Shown: one piece after another, positions 25,356 through 33,536 of the stretch
How positions within the stretch are numbered: the first letter of the stretch is position 1
How the letters are laid out: each line of letters begins with the position of its first letter
NCBI RefSeq assembly: GCF_943913915.1
Contig: NZ_CALUAA010000011.1
Coordinates: forward strand, 1 to 44,481
Reading direction: 5' to 3'
From: an uncultured Peptoniphilus sp.
Lineage (GTDB): Bacteria > Bacillota > Clostridia > Tissierellales > Peptoniphilaceae
DNA: 44,481 nt
Made by a program: the position numbers and the translations under genes
Notes under the pieces: model-generated
Seen by the model: the letters and a program-made list of their open reading frames with translations, nothing else
Database searches by the model: none
What the model was told of the DNA's origin: nothing

Positions 25356-25406
25356 TTTCTTTTAGAGGAAATCTGTGCCGTAGTGACCCCCTTAATTTTA
25401 TACACA

Positions 25407-25451
25407 AAGACCCTCGAGGATAAGAAAATGTACCTTATCGTCAAGGGTCTT
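25407..25451. terminator. Bidirectional terminator
   Basis: An 18-bp stem with two mismatches (arms 25407-25424 and 25434-25451) and a 9-base loop, flanked by A- and T-rich runs, between the convergent helicase and engB genes. Confidence 0.8.
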
Positions 25452-25465
25452 TTGTTTTGATAAAA

Positions 25466-26074
25466 TTAATCGTTTTGACTGTGAAATTTCGTCATTTGGT
25501 AAAGCTCGTCCCAAAGAACGTCTATATTTTCCTTCGTAACGGCACTGTAGGGGAAGATAAGCTCCTTATACTCCACATCCAGAGCTTTCCGAATCACGGA
25601 TAGGGCCTTTTGTCTTTGGTTCTTCGAAAGCTTGTCCGCCTTTGTGGCTACCACCATGCCGGCGTAGCCCGATTCTACGATCCAGCGATACATTTCCTTG
25701 TCCTGAGCGGAAGGTTCATGGCGAATATCTACTAGAAGAATCAGCTCCGCCAAATTGTCCCGATAAGCGAGGTAATCGTTAATGGTCTTCGCCCAGGCAT
25801 CTTGATCTTTTTTCGACGCCACGGCGTAGCCGTAGCCGGGAAGGTCCACGAGCCGCAAAATATCGTTGATGCGATAGAAATTAATGGTCCGCGTCTTCCC
25901 CGGCTTGCCGCTTGTCCGGGCCAAATTCTTCCTGCCGAGCATGGCGTTAATAAAGCTACTCTTCCCTACATTGGAGCGTCCGCAGAAGGCAAACTCCGGC
26001 ACATCCGCCGGCGGGTATTGTTCCTGCTTTACCGCCACCTTTTCCAGTTCGCAGCTTTTAATTTTCATCGTCAT
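25466..26074 (-). CDS. engB: Ribosome-biogenesis GTPase YsxC/EngB
   Basis: 202-aa GTPase needed for large ribosomal subunit assembly. G1 is GRSNVGKSSFIN (about residues 32-43), the switch region has TRTINFY, G3 is DLPGYG, G4 is TKADKLS and G5 lies near YSAVT. It overlaps the end of lon by 17 bases. ATG 26074 has GAGG nine bases upstream; a second ATG two codons later is an equal alternative. Its place behind lon is common in Firmicutes. Confidence 0.95.
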   Translation of the reverse strand: MTMKIKSCELEKVAVKQEQYPPADVPEFAFCGRSNVGKSSFINAMLGRKNLARTSGKPGKTRTINFYRINDILRLVDLPGYGYAVASKKDQDAWAKTINDYLAYRDNLAELILLVDIRHEPSAQDKEMYRWIVESGYAGMVVATKADKLSKNQRQKALSVIRKALDVEYKELIFPYSAVTKENIDVLWDELYQMTKFHSQND

Positions 26075-28391
26075 CTACGATCGCCTCTTTCAATACTTCG
26101 TCCATGGTTTCCACGCCGACGATGATCAGTTTTTTAATCGAGGGCGAATCCATTTCCTTAATATCACGCATATTGGCCTTCGGCACCAAAACCTTCGTGA
26201 CCCCCGCCCGTTGAGCGGCGAGAAGTTTTTCCTTCAGACCGCCGATGGGAAGCACACGACCTCTCAGAGTCACCTCGCCGGTCATGGCGATGTGGCGATC
26301 CACGGTTTTTTCCGTCATGGCGGAGTAAAGGGCCGTGGTCATGGCCGTTCCGGCGGAGGGACCGTCCTTCGGCGTGGCGCCGTCGGGCACGTGGATGTGA
26401 ATATCGTGTTTCGTCTTAAACGATTCATCGAGGCCGAGCTCATCGGCCTTACTCCATAGATAAGTGAGGGCCGCCTGAGCGGATTCCTTCATCACATCTC
26501 CCAGCTGTCCTGTAAGCTGAAGTTTGCCGCTTCCCGGAACAACATTAACCTCGATGCCTAAGATCACACCGCCAACGGAAGTCCAGGCCAAGCCGTTCAC
26601 GTAGCCGACGAGATTCTTCTCCTCGATCCGTTGAGCGAAGGTCTTCTCCTCGCCTAAATATTTCCGGAGATTGCGCGCCGTAATTCTCACGCCCTTCTTC
26701 CCCGTTTCCATACATTCCAGATTCACCTTGCGAATAATCTTTGCAAGAGCTTTATCCAGCATCCGTACGCCGGCTTCCTGGGTATAGCCTTCGATAATGG
26801 CGTCGATGGCGCCGTCGGAGAGGCGAATATCCTCGGGTTCGTAACCCACTTCTTTTAATTGCTTGGGCCACAAATGATTTTTCGCAATTTCCCGCTTTTC
26901 CTCCGGCGTATAGCCGCCGAGCTGAATAACTTCCATACGGTCGAGAAGCGGGGCCGGAATGGTCTTCGTCGTGTTCGCCGTCGTAATGAAAAACACATTG
27001 GAAAGATCGAAAGGCACTTCCATATAGCGGTCCGTAAAGGTGTTGTTTTGCGCCGGATCTAACACTTCCAAAAAACCGGAGGCCGGATCCCCACGATAAT
27101 CATTGCCCACCTTATCGATCTCATCTAGGAGGAAGAGTGGATTATTTTTCCCCGCCTGCTTCATTAAGCTGATAACTCTCCCCGGCATGGACCCCACATA
27201 GGTTCTCCTGTGGCCGCGAATTTCGTTTTCATCAGTCATGCCGCCCAAGCTCATGCGCACATAGGGAATGGAAAGGGCATGGGCCACGGAGGCGGCGACA
27301 CTGGTCTTCCCTACCCCCGGCGGGCCTACCAGACAGAGGATGGGCGTGCGGGCACTCTTCGATTTATTCCGAAGGGCGATAAATTCCAAAATGCGTTCTT
27401 TGATGTCCTTGAGCCCATAGTGCTCGTCATCCAGGATGCCACGAGCCTCTTTAAGGTCTGTGGATTCTTCCGCAGAATCACACCAGGGAAGATCTAAAAT
27501 CCAATCCAGATAATTTGTCTGGCCGCCGTATTCGGGAGACGCGGTGTTCATACGCTCCAGCTTTTCCAATTCTTTCTCCGCTTTTTCCCGCACATTATCG
27601 GGAATATCTTTTTCGGCGAGCTTTTCCCGGTAAAGATCCACATCTTCCATCTCGTCTTCCCCGGAAAGTTCGCTGCGAATAATGCGCATCTGCTCTTTTA
27701 AAAAGTACTCCCGTTGGGATTCGTTCATGCTGGTCTTAACCTTGTCGTCGATGGCATTGCCAATGGTGAGAAGTTCATTCTCTTTCACGAGAATGGTGTG
27801 AAGGTGGGTAAGGCGTTCCTTTAAATCAAAGGCGTCCAGAATTTCCTGAGCATCTTCAACTTTCATATTCACATAGCCCGCCACCGTATCGGCGAAGGCG
27901 CCGGGATCCCGATCGTCGATCACCGAATCCAAGAGACCGGGATACACCTTATTGTTTTTCTCCATATATTCGCTGAGATCGTCTCGGGTCATGCGGAAGA
28001 GAGCCTCGATTTCGTTGTCTACCGCAGACTCTTCATCGTCTTCATAGGGCTCTATCCTTACTTCCGTAAGCTTGTCTCCCGCTTCCACTTCCGTAATAAC
28101 GCCGCGGGCCACGCCCTTGACGAGGACGCGGACGATGCCGCCGGGGAGTCTTAAGATTTGATTGATCTTACAAATGGTTCCCGTGTCGTAATAATCCCCC
28201 ACATCCGGATCCTCAATATTGGGATCTCGCTGGGTCACCACGAACAAATAACCGTCCGTATCGTCGGCGTATTCGATGGCAGCCACGGAGCGTTTTCTCG
28301 CCGCGTCGAAATGAGTTACCACATGGGGTAAAATGACCATATCCCTCAACGCTAGAAGGGGATAAAGTCCATTGGCGCTTAGTCTTGTCAT
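26058..28391 (-). CDS. lon: ATP-dependent protease Lon
   Basis: 777 aa, the usual LonA size. The N-terminal substrate-binding domain starts LYPLLALRDMVILPHVV, followed by a coiled coil, the AAA+ module with Walker A GPPGVGKTSVA (near 355) and FLLDEIDKVG, and the serine protease domain with KDGPSAGTAM (catalytic Ser, near 677) and the catalytic Lys in KEKLLAAQRAG (near 720). It degrades misfolded and regulatory proteins in the cytoplasm. AAGGAG lies six bases before the ATG. A hairpin terminator separates it from clpX; no clear promoter is seen in between. Confidence 0.97.
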   Translation of the reverse strand: MTRLSANGLYPLLALRDMVILPHVVTHFDAARKRSVAAIEYADDTDGYLFVVTQRDPNIEDPDVGDYYDTGTICKINQILRLPGGIVRVLVKGVARGVITEVEAGDKLTEVRIEPYEDDEESAVDNEIEALFRMTRDDLSEYMEKNNKVYPGLLDSVIDDRDPGAFADTVAGYVNMKVEDAQEILDAFDLKERLTHLHTILVKENELLTIGNAIDDKVKTSMNESQREYFLKEQMRIIRSELSGEDEMEDVDLYREKLAEKDIPDNVREKAEKELEKLERMNTASPEYGGQTNYLDWILDLPWCDSAEESTDLKEARGILDDEHYGLKDIKERILEFIALRNKSKSARTPILCLVGPPGVGKTSVAASVAHALSIPYVRMSLGGMTDENEIRGHRRTYVGSMPGRVISLMKQAGKNNPLFLLDEIDKVGNDYRGDPASGFLEVLDPAQNNTFTDRYMEVPFDLSNVFFITTANTTKTIPAPLLDRMEVIQLGGYTPEEKREIAKNHLWPKQLKEVGYEPEDIRLSDGAIDAIIEGYTQEAGVRMLDKALAKIIRKVNLECMETGKKGVRITARNLRKYLGEEKTFAQRIEEKNLVGYVNGLAWTSVGGVILGIEVNVVPGSGKLQLTGQLGDVMKESAQAALTYLWSKADELGLDESFKTKHDIHIHVPDGATPKDGPSAGTAMTTALYSAMTEKTVDRHIAMTGEVTLRGRVLPIGGLKEKLLAAQRAGVTKVLVPKANMRDIKEMDSPSIKKLIIVGVETMDEVLKEAIVDDDEN

Positions 28392-28408
28392 AATATCTCC
28401 TTAAACAA

Positions 28409-28432
28409 AAAGGCTCACCGCGGTGAGCCTTT
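28409..28432 (-). terminator. Hairpin between clpX and lon
   Basis: A perfect 24-base palindrome, AAAGGCTCACCG plus its complement, followed on the minus strand by TTTTG. It resembles a terminator whose loop is formed by the central bases. It lies directly behind clpX and 18 bases before lon, so lon expression may depend on read-through. Confidence 0.7.
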
Positions 28433-28434
28433 CT

Positions 28435-29700
28435 CTATTGATCGGACGATGCTTCTTTATCAGGCTCCTTACGCTCCATAATGGGAGTTTCTTCGCCTTC
28501 GACGCTTTTCTTCGTCACAATGACCCGGTCCACGTCGTCCATCGAGGGGATGTCAAACATGGTGTCCACCATAATCTCTTCGATGGTGCCGCGAAGGCCG
28601 CGGGCGCCCGATTTTTTCTTAATGGCCTTTTCCGCAATGGCTTCCAGTGCGTCGTCTTCGAAGACGAGTTCCACATCGTCCATGGCGAAAAGAGCCTCAT
28701 ATTGCTTGACCAGTGCATTTTTCGGTTCAGTGAGAATATGAACCAATGCATCTTTGTCTAATTCTTCAAGGGTAACGGTAACGGGAAGGCGACCGATAAA
28801 TTCCGGAATCAGACCGTATTTTAAAAGGTCTTCCCCTTCTAAATATTTTAAAAGGTCTTCTTCGTCGTCTTTGCTACGCTTGATTTCCGTACCGAAGCCG
28901 ATCCCTCCTTGTCCCAAACGGTTTTCGATAATCTTATCTAAGGAATCGAAGGCGCCGCCTAAGATAAAGAGAATATTCGTCGTATCCACCTGGATAAATT
29001 CCTGATTGGGATGCTTTCTCCCTCCTTGAGGAGGTACATTGGCTTCCGTACCCTCGATAAGCTTCAAAAGCGCCTGTTGAACACCTTCGCCGCTGACATC
29101 GCGGGTAATGGACACATTTTCGGATTTACGGGCGATCTTGTCGATCTCATCGACGTAGATAATGCCGCGCTCGGCAGCTTCCACATCATAATCCGCCGCC
29201 TGAATCAGCTTCAAGATGATGTTTTCCACGTCTTCACCTACATAGCCCGCTTCCGTTAGAGAAGTGGCGTCGGCGATGGCGAAGGGCACATCGAGAATGC
29301 GGGCCATGGTTTGAGCGAGAAGAGTCTTCCCGCTACCTGTAGGACCCACCATTAAAATATTACTTTTTTGTATTTCTATATCATTATTCGTCGAGTTTGC
29401 GTTTTTTTCCTGTGCGCGAATCCGCTTATAGTGATTGTAAACCGCCACAGCCAGGGCGCGTTTCGCACTTTCCTGGCGAATGACGTAGTCATCTAACGTC
29501 GCCTTAATCTCAGCCGGCGTCGGCAGCTTGCCGAGTTCTTTGGAAGCCGTTTCTCCGACCGCTTCCTGTCCTAAAATATTCTCGCACAAATGGATGCATT
29601 CGTCACAAATATACACATCGGGCCCGGCAATGAGCCGTTCCACTTGGTCTTGCGATTTACCGCAAAAGGAACAACGCAAATCTTTGGAATTATTTGGCAT
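28435..29700 (-). CDS. clpX: Clp protease ATP-binding subunit ClpX
   Basis: 421-aa AAA+ unfoldase. The N-terminal C4 zinc finger (CSFC at 10-13 and CDECIHLC near 32-39) binds adaptors. Walker A is GPTGSGKTLLAQ (near 118), the pore loop is AGYVGEDVENI, Walker B is IIYVDEIDKIA, and GARGLRG is the sensor-2 region. It unfolds substrates for ClpP. AGGAG lies five bases before the ATG, 12 bases after the clpP stop. Confidence 0.97.
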   Translation of the reverse strand: MPNNSKDLRCSFCGKSQDQVERLIAGPDVYICDECIHLCENILGQEAVGETASKELGKLPTPAEIKATLDDYVIRQESAKRALAVAVYNHYKRIRAQEKNANSTNNDIEIQKSNILMVGPTGSGKTLLAQTMARILDVPFAIADATSLTEAGYVGEDVENIILKLIQAADYDVEAAERGIIYVDEIDKIARKSENVSITRDVSGEGVQQALLKLIEGTEANVPPQGGRKHPNQEFIQVDTTNILFILGGAFDSLDKIIENRLGQGGIGFGTEIKRSKDDEEDLLKYLEGEDLLKYGLIPEFIGRLPVTVTLEELDKDALVHILTEPKNALVKQYEALFAMDDVELVFEDDALEAIAEKAIKKKSGARGLRGTIEEIMVDTMFDIPSMDDVDRVIVTKKSVEGEETPIMERKEPDKEASSDQ

Positions 29701-29712
29701 GAACGCTCCTAA

Positions 29713-30297
29713 CTATTGACGCTTTTCGATAACATCGTCGATGATGCCGTATTCTTTACCCTCTTCAGCAGACATAAAGAAATCTCTGTCCGTGTCGCGT
29801 TCAACTTTCTCGAGAGGTTGGCCGGTTCTTTCGGCGATGATCTTATTTAATTGATCCCGTGTCTTTAAGATTTTTTCTGCGTGAATTTGAATATCCGCCG
29901 CTTGCCCTTGGGCGCCGCCTAAGGGTTGGTGGATCATAATATCCGCATTGGGCAAAGCGTAACGCTTACCTTTTTCACCGGCAAGGAGCAAAAATGCGCC
30001 CATCGAAGCCGCAAGGCCCACGCAGATCGTGGAAACATGGGGCTTAATATATTGCATGGTATCGTAAATCGCAAAACCTGCGCTTACGGAACCGCCGGGA
30101 GAATTAATATAGATTTGAATATCCTTGTCCGGATCTTCCGATTCCAGGAATAACAATTGTGCGACGACGAGATCTGCGATTTGATCGTTGATTTCTCCGG
30201 TTAAGAAGATAATACGATCTTTTAAAAGCCTTGAATAAATGTCGTAACTGCGTTCGCCGCGATTGGTCTGTTCGACGACCATGGGTACTAATGCCAT
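29713..30297 (-). CDS. clpP: Clp protease proteolytic subunit ClpP
   Basis: 194-aa serine peptidase. The catalytic Ser lies in GLAASMGAFLLLAG (near residue 98), His in DIMIHQPLGGAQGQA (near 123) and Asp near residue 172 in RDTDRDFFMSAEE. It forms the 14-mer chamber fed by ClpX. The ribosome binding site AAAGGAGG is eight bases before the ATG and can pair with a preceding GCCTC (see the junction feature). Confidence 0.97.
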   Translation of the reverse strand: MALVPMVVEQTNRGERSYDIYSRLLKDRIIFLTGEINDQIADLVVAQLLFLESEDPDKDIQIYINSPGGSVSAGFAIYDTMQYIKPHVSTICVGLAASMGAFLLLAGEKGKRYALPNADIMIHQPLGGAQGQAADIQIHAEKILKTRDQLNKIIAERTGQPLEKVERDTDRDFFMSAEEGKEYGIIDDVIEKRQ

Positions 30298-30302
30298 AGT
30301 GT

Positions 30303-30332
30303 GCCTCCTTTAGCGAGGCTCTTCACAGCCTC
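30303..30332 (-). promoter_or_regulatory. Alternative hairpins at the tig/clpP junction
   Basis: Directly after the tig stop codon the minus strand carries GAGGCT, six bases, AGCCTC, then seven or so bases later GGAGGC, which is the clpP ribosome binding site. AGCCTC can pair with either neighbour (6 or 5 bp), so the two folds exclude each other. There is no T run, so this is not a terminator. Confidence 0.4.
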
Positions 30333-31661
30333 TTATTTTTCTTCTTTATCTTCAGCTGCTTCCACTTCTTTTGCGTTTTCAACGAGGAAGTCTACAGCTT
30401 TTTTACGTTCTAAATCCGTCTTTAAGGCGTCGGAATTGCCTTCGATCATGGTCTTAACCATTTCTTCTTGTTTGTCTTCGTCACCTTTAAAGTAAAGAGC
30501 AGCCGTTTCGCGAGCGTAATCTTCGATTTCTTTTTCGCTCACTTCAAATGTTTCCGCTTCGATAACCGCTTCTAAAGCGAGTTGTTTACGCACTTCCGCT
30601 TCCGCATCGCCGCGCATAGACTCTTTAAAGTCGTCTAAGGTTTGGCCGAGCATGCCCAGGTATTGTTCCAATTGAATACCTTGGCTGCGCATATTGTTAT
30701 CCATGTTGCGAACTTGTTCGTTAATGGCATTGTTGACCATGACTTCGGGAACGTCTGCTTCCATATTGTTCGCTACCTTTTCGAGGACGCGGTTGATGCG
30801 TAGATTTTCCGCATTGGCTTCCACTTCCGCAGTTTTCTTTTCGCGGATGTCCGCCTTATATTCATCAACCGTGTCGAATTCCGAAATGTCTTTGATGAAT
30901 TCATCGTCCACTTCGGGAAGTTCTTCTTTGGCGATGGAGTTAAGGGTAATGTGGAATACGGCATCCTTGCCCTTTAAGTCTTCGTTGAAGTAATCTTCCG
31001 GGAACGTAACGTCGATATCGAATTCGTCACCGACTTCGTGGCCTACGACGCCTTCTTCAAATCCGGGAATAAAGCTGCCGCTACCCAGTTCGAGCTCTTG
31101 ATTTTCGGCACTTCCCCCTTCGAAAGCTACACCGTCTACTTCGCCCTTGAAGTCGATATTGACCTTGTCGCCTTCTCCCGCTGCGCGGTCGTCGATATTG
31201 ATGCGACGTGCGTTCAGGTGACGTTGCTTGTCGATTTCATTTTCGATTAACTCGTCGTCCACTTCAGTGGGGACGGCTTCAATTTCCACGCCTTTATATT
31301 CGCCGAGTTTAACCTCCGGCTTAACTTCCACGTCGATGTTGACGATAATATCTTTTTTACGATCGAAATTTTCTTCGTCGATATCCACATTCGGTTGGTC
31401 GATTACATCGAGTTTCAATTCGTCGATGGCGTCTTGATAGTGCTTGGGAAGCACTTCGTTTAAAGCATCTTCAAAGAAAATGCCGTCGCCGTAGAACTGT
31501 TCGATAATCTTCTTCGGTGCATGGCCTTTACGGAAGCCGGGCACATTGAAGTAGTTCTTGTTTTGTTTATAGATCTTCATTTCCGCTTCACGAATTTCTT
31601 CCGCGGGAATGGTTAAATCAAAGTAAACTTTATTCTTTTCTTGCTTTTTAATCTCTGTCAT
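30333..31661 (-). CDS. tig: Trigger factor
   Basis: 442-aa ribosome-associated chaperone. The ribosome-binding signature GFRKGHAPKKIIEQFYG lies near residues 46-62, the FKBP-like PPIase domain (GDKVNIDFKGEVDGVAFEGG and SFIPGFEEGVVGHEVGDEF) spans about 160-245, and the rest is the C-terminal arm domain. ATG 31661 has GGAGG seven bases upstream; the open frame extends 26 codons past the promoter and is rejected. First gene of the cluster. Confidence 0.96.
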   Translation of the reverse strand: MTEIKKQEKNKVYFDLTIPAEEIREAEMKIYKQNKNYFNVPGFRKGHAPKKIIEQFYGDGIFFEDALNEVLPKHYQDAIDELKLDVIDQPNVDIDEENFDRKKDIIVNIDVEVKPEVKLGEYKGVEIEAVPTEVDDELIENEIDKQRHLNARRINIDDRAAGEGDKVNIDFKGEVDGVAFEGGSAENQELELGSGSFIPGFEEGVVGHEVGDEFDIDVTFPEDYFNEDLKGKDAVFHITLNSIAKEELPEVDDEFIKDISEFDTVDEYKADIREKKTAEVEANAENLRINRVLEKVANNMEADVPEVMVNNAINEQVRNMDNNMRSQGIQLEQYLGMLGQTLDDFKESMRGDAEAEVRKQLALEAVIEAETFEVSEKEIEDYARETAALYFKGDEDKQEEMVKTMIEGNSDALKTDLERKKAVDFLVENAKEVEAAEDKEEK

Positions 31662-31691
31662 CGATATCCCTCCATAATTTATATCTAAAGC

Positions 31692-31700
31692 ATTATACCA
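31692..31700 (-). promoter_or_regulatory. Extended -10 promoter of tig
   Basis: The minus strand reads TGGTATAAT 31 bases before the tig ATG, with no recognisable -35. I see no CtsR or CIRCE boxes beside it. Confidence 0.6.
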
Positions 31701-31760
31701 TAAGGGCACTAAAATCGACAGTTTAAGGGCAAAAAACACCTTTCAAAGGGAAATTTCCAC

Positions 31761-32156
31761 CTATACACGCCGTTCATAGACGAAATGACAATAAGGACAG
31801 TGTATAGAAACTTTTCCCTTACCCTTAGGAACTTTAGCCAACTTGTTACACGACGGGCAATGGACGTAGCGATAATACCTGCGGTTTTTAAAGCGCACCC
31901 ATAATGCTTTAAAAGGCGACAAAAGCTCCATAAACCGACCATTTTCCTTTCGCCTCTTGCCGCGATCGGTGGAAAAGGAACGCAAAAGCGCGATGACGAT
32001 GATAATCGATGAAAAGTTGAGAAAAAGATTTCGCTTATAAAAATAGGACAATGCAAGGGACAGAAAGCCTACAACATAAAGAGCCGTATTTAAATTGTCC
32101 CATCCGTAGCGGGTCCGCATAAACCGTTGCCATTTTAATTTAAGTTTATTCCACAC
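31761..32156 (-). CDS. Small membrane protein with C-terminal zinc ribbon
   Basis: 131 aa. Residues about 22-60 hold two hydrophobic segments (ALYVVGFLSLALSYFY and FLNFSSIIIVIALL), followed by a basic stretch and a zinc-ribbon with CPSC (near 100) and CPYC (near 120). The family is not named, but similar zinc-ribbon membrane proteins are frequent in Clostridia. It overlaps the 3' end of the dehydrogenase gene by 11 bases, so it is translated as a coupled last gene. Role unknown. Confidence 0.75.
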   Translation of the reverse strand: MWNKLKLKWQRFMRTRYGWDNLNTALYVVGFLSLALSYFYKRNLFLNFSSIIIVIALLRSFSTDRGKRRKENGRFMELLSPFKALWVRFKNRRYYRYVHCPSCNKLAKVPKGKGKVSIHCPYCHFVYERRV

Positions 32157-33069
32157 TCGCCTGATAACTCCTTACGGTTTCGGCGCTTTTTTTATATTTT
32201 TCTAATTCTTCGTCTGTTAAATTTAGCGTAATGATTCGCTCAATTCCGTCTTTTCCGATAACGCAGGGCGTTGAGACGAAGACATCTTCTAAACCGTATT
32301 CACCGGAGTGCAACGCCGATACTTGAAGAGCCTTCTTAGAATCGAAATGAACCGCATCTAATATATCATTCACCGTATTGGCGATGCCGTATTGGGTACT
32401 GCCCTTGCCGAAGAAGGCGCGGTGACCGCGATAAACCACAGATTCTTCAATACTCGCCTTATCGGCGGTGAGATTGTTCTCTTCTATATATTGATCGAAG
32501 GGAATGTGATTGATCTTAACTTGGGAATAGGGAAGGAACTGGCTGTCGCCGTGTTCACCGAGCATCATAGCGTCGACGGAATGCACGGAGACTCCGTAGG
32601 TTCTCGCGAGAATGGTTCGGCTTCTTTCGGAATCCAGCGCCGTTCCGCTTCCGATAACCCGGTTCGCCTTGAGGCCTGAGTATTTCCACACGGCGTAGGC
32701 GATGGCGTCGCAGGGATTGGTGACCACGACGAAAACGCCGTCGAATCCCGCCGCCATTACTTTAGGAATATAATCTTTCACATCCTCGTGATTGTTCTTA
32801 AATTCGTCACGACGCTGAGCATTTTCGGGAATGCGACCGCTGGCCACGACGATCTCCTTCGCCTTCGCCACTTCCTCGATGGTGCCGGCGATAAAGGCGG
32901 TGTCGTGGGGGTAAAAGCGATTGGCATCTTCCAGGTCGCTCACCACGCCGTCCAGTCGCTTTTCGTCGATGTCGTAAAGAACTATCTCATTGTATCCGCC
33001 GCGCAGAGCCGCCGTATAGGCGACGATTTCCCCTACATGGCCTGCGCCGATAATGCCAAGTCTTGCCAT
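32146..33069 (-). CDS. L-lactate/2-hydroxyacid dehydrogenase, LDH-MDH family
   Basis: 307-aa NAD-dependent dehydrogenase. The nucleotide-binding GAGHVGEI is at residues 8-15, the catalytic set is preserved (Arg in the RRDEF loop, Asp and Arg in GTALDSERSR, His in GEHGDSQF). The substrate-specificity loop reads SGRIPENAQRRDEF; aligned with L-LDH (AGAPQKPGETRLD) the position of Gln102 is Ile, neither the Gln of lactate nor the Arg of malate dehydrogenase. It may prefer bulkier 2-oxo acids, as L-2-hydroxyisocaproate dehydrogenases do. Usually such genes are annotated ldh; I leave the symbol open. Confidence 0.8.
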   Translation of the reverse strand: MARLGIIGAGHVGEIVAYTAALRGGYNEIVLYDIDEKRLDGVVSDLEDANRFYPHDTAFIAGTIEEVAKAKEIVVASGRIPENAQRRDEFKNNHEDVKDYIPKVMAAGFDGVFVVVTNPCDAIAYAVWKYSGLKANRVIGSGTALDSERSRTILARTYGVSVHSVDAMMLGEHGDSQFLPYSQVKINHIPFDQYIEENNLTADKASIEESVVYRGHRAFFGKGSTQYGIANTVNDILDAVHFDSKKALQVSALHSGEYGLEDVFVSTPCVIGKDGIERIITLNLTDEELEKYKKSAETVRSYQASVE

Positions 33070-33080
33070 TATAACTCCTT

Positions 33081-33290
33081 TTACTTAACTAATTCTCGCA
33101 AAGCTTCAAATTCTTCCACGCTTAAGGTGATGCCCTTTGTCATGCGGGAGTGATCTTCGTTCCAGCCGCGAATATCGAATTTCGCCGGCGCTCCGTTATA
33201 GGAGACGCGGTTTAATTCCTTCGTCCAGCCATTATTTGACGTTCCGAGAACGCCTAAATGTTCTACAATTTCAAATGAAAAATCAGCCAT
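33081..33290 (-). CDS. YdbC-like PC4-fold ssDNA-binding protein
   Basis: 69 aa. The sequence (FSFEIVEHLGVLGTSNNGWTKELNRVSYNG near the start, KFDIRGWNEDHSRMTKGITLS in the middle) matches the small YdbC family of Firmicutes, which has the PC4/Sub1 transcriptional coactivator fold and binds single-stranded DNA. AGGAGG lies five bases before the ATG. It is first in a three-gene unit with the dehydrogenase and the zinc-ribbon protein; the dehydrogenase starts 11 bases later. Confidence 0.85.
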   Translation of the reverse strand: MADFSFEIVEHLGVLGTSNNGWTKELNRVSYNGAPAKFDIRGWNEDHSRMTKGITLSVEEFEALRELVK

Positions 33291-33306
33291 GATTCCTCCT
33301 AAATGA

Positions 33307-33329
33307 AAAAAGCGCCATGGGCGCTTTTT
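33307..33329 (-). terminator. Terminator of copA
   Basis: AAAAAGCGCC, a 3-base loop and GGCGCTTTTT; T run on the minus strand. It directly follows the copA stop codon and precedes the YdbC-like gene. Confidence 0.85.
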
Positions 33330-33536
33330 CTATGCCACCGATACGACGGTATAACCGGCGTCTTCTACCGCTTTTTTAAGCACATCTTCGGAAAGGTTTG
33401 CGCCTTCCACTTTGGCTTCGCCCGGTTCCAATGTTACCGTGGCCTTCACGCCGTCAAGGTCGTTTAATGCTTTTTCGACCCTTCCCACGCAGTGCTGGCA
33501 GCTCATGCCTTCAATAGTTAATGTTTTATGTTCCAT
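33330..33536 (-). CDS. copZ: Putative internal CopZ copper chaperone made from within copA
   Basis: In the same frame as copA, an ATG at 33536 is preceded by AAAAAGGAGG with an 8-base spacer, as strong as any ribosome binding site in the window. Initiation there would yield a 68-aa protein, MEHKTLTIEGMSCQHC..., the length and sequence type of free CopZ (CxxC at residues 13-16). The alternative is that copA and copZ were two genes fused by loss of a stop codon, leaving the copZ start as a relic. I regard production of free CopZ as likely but unproven. Confidence 0.6.
   Translation of the reverse strand: MEHKTLTIEGMSCQHCVGRVEKALNDLDGVKATVTLEPGEAKVEGANLSEDVLKKAVEDAGYTVVSVA

Noticed and set aside
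25884..26459. 191-codon open frame antisense to engB and lon.
   Set aside because: It lies over two strongly conserved genes and has the His/Arg/Gly-rich make-up of a shadow frame.
31662..31760. CtsR or HrcA operator before tig.
   Set aside because: No GGTCAAA-type direct repeat and no CIRCE inverted repeat could be found around the promoter.
31725..31760. Terminator behind the zinc-ribbon gene.
   Set aside because: Only very short palindromes (GGAAATTTCC and CCTTTGAAAGG) precede a T run; no stable stem can be drawn.
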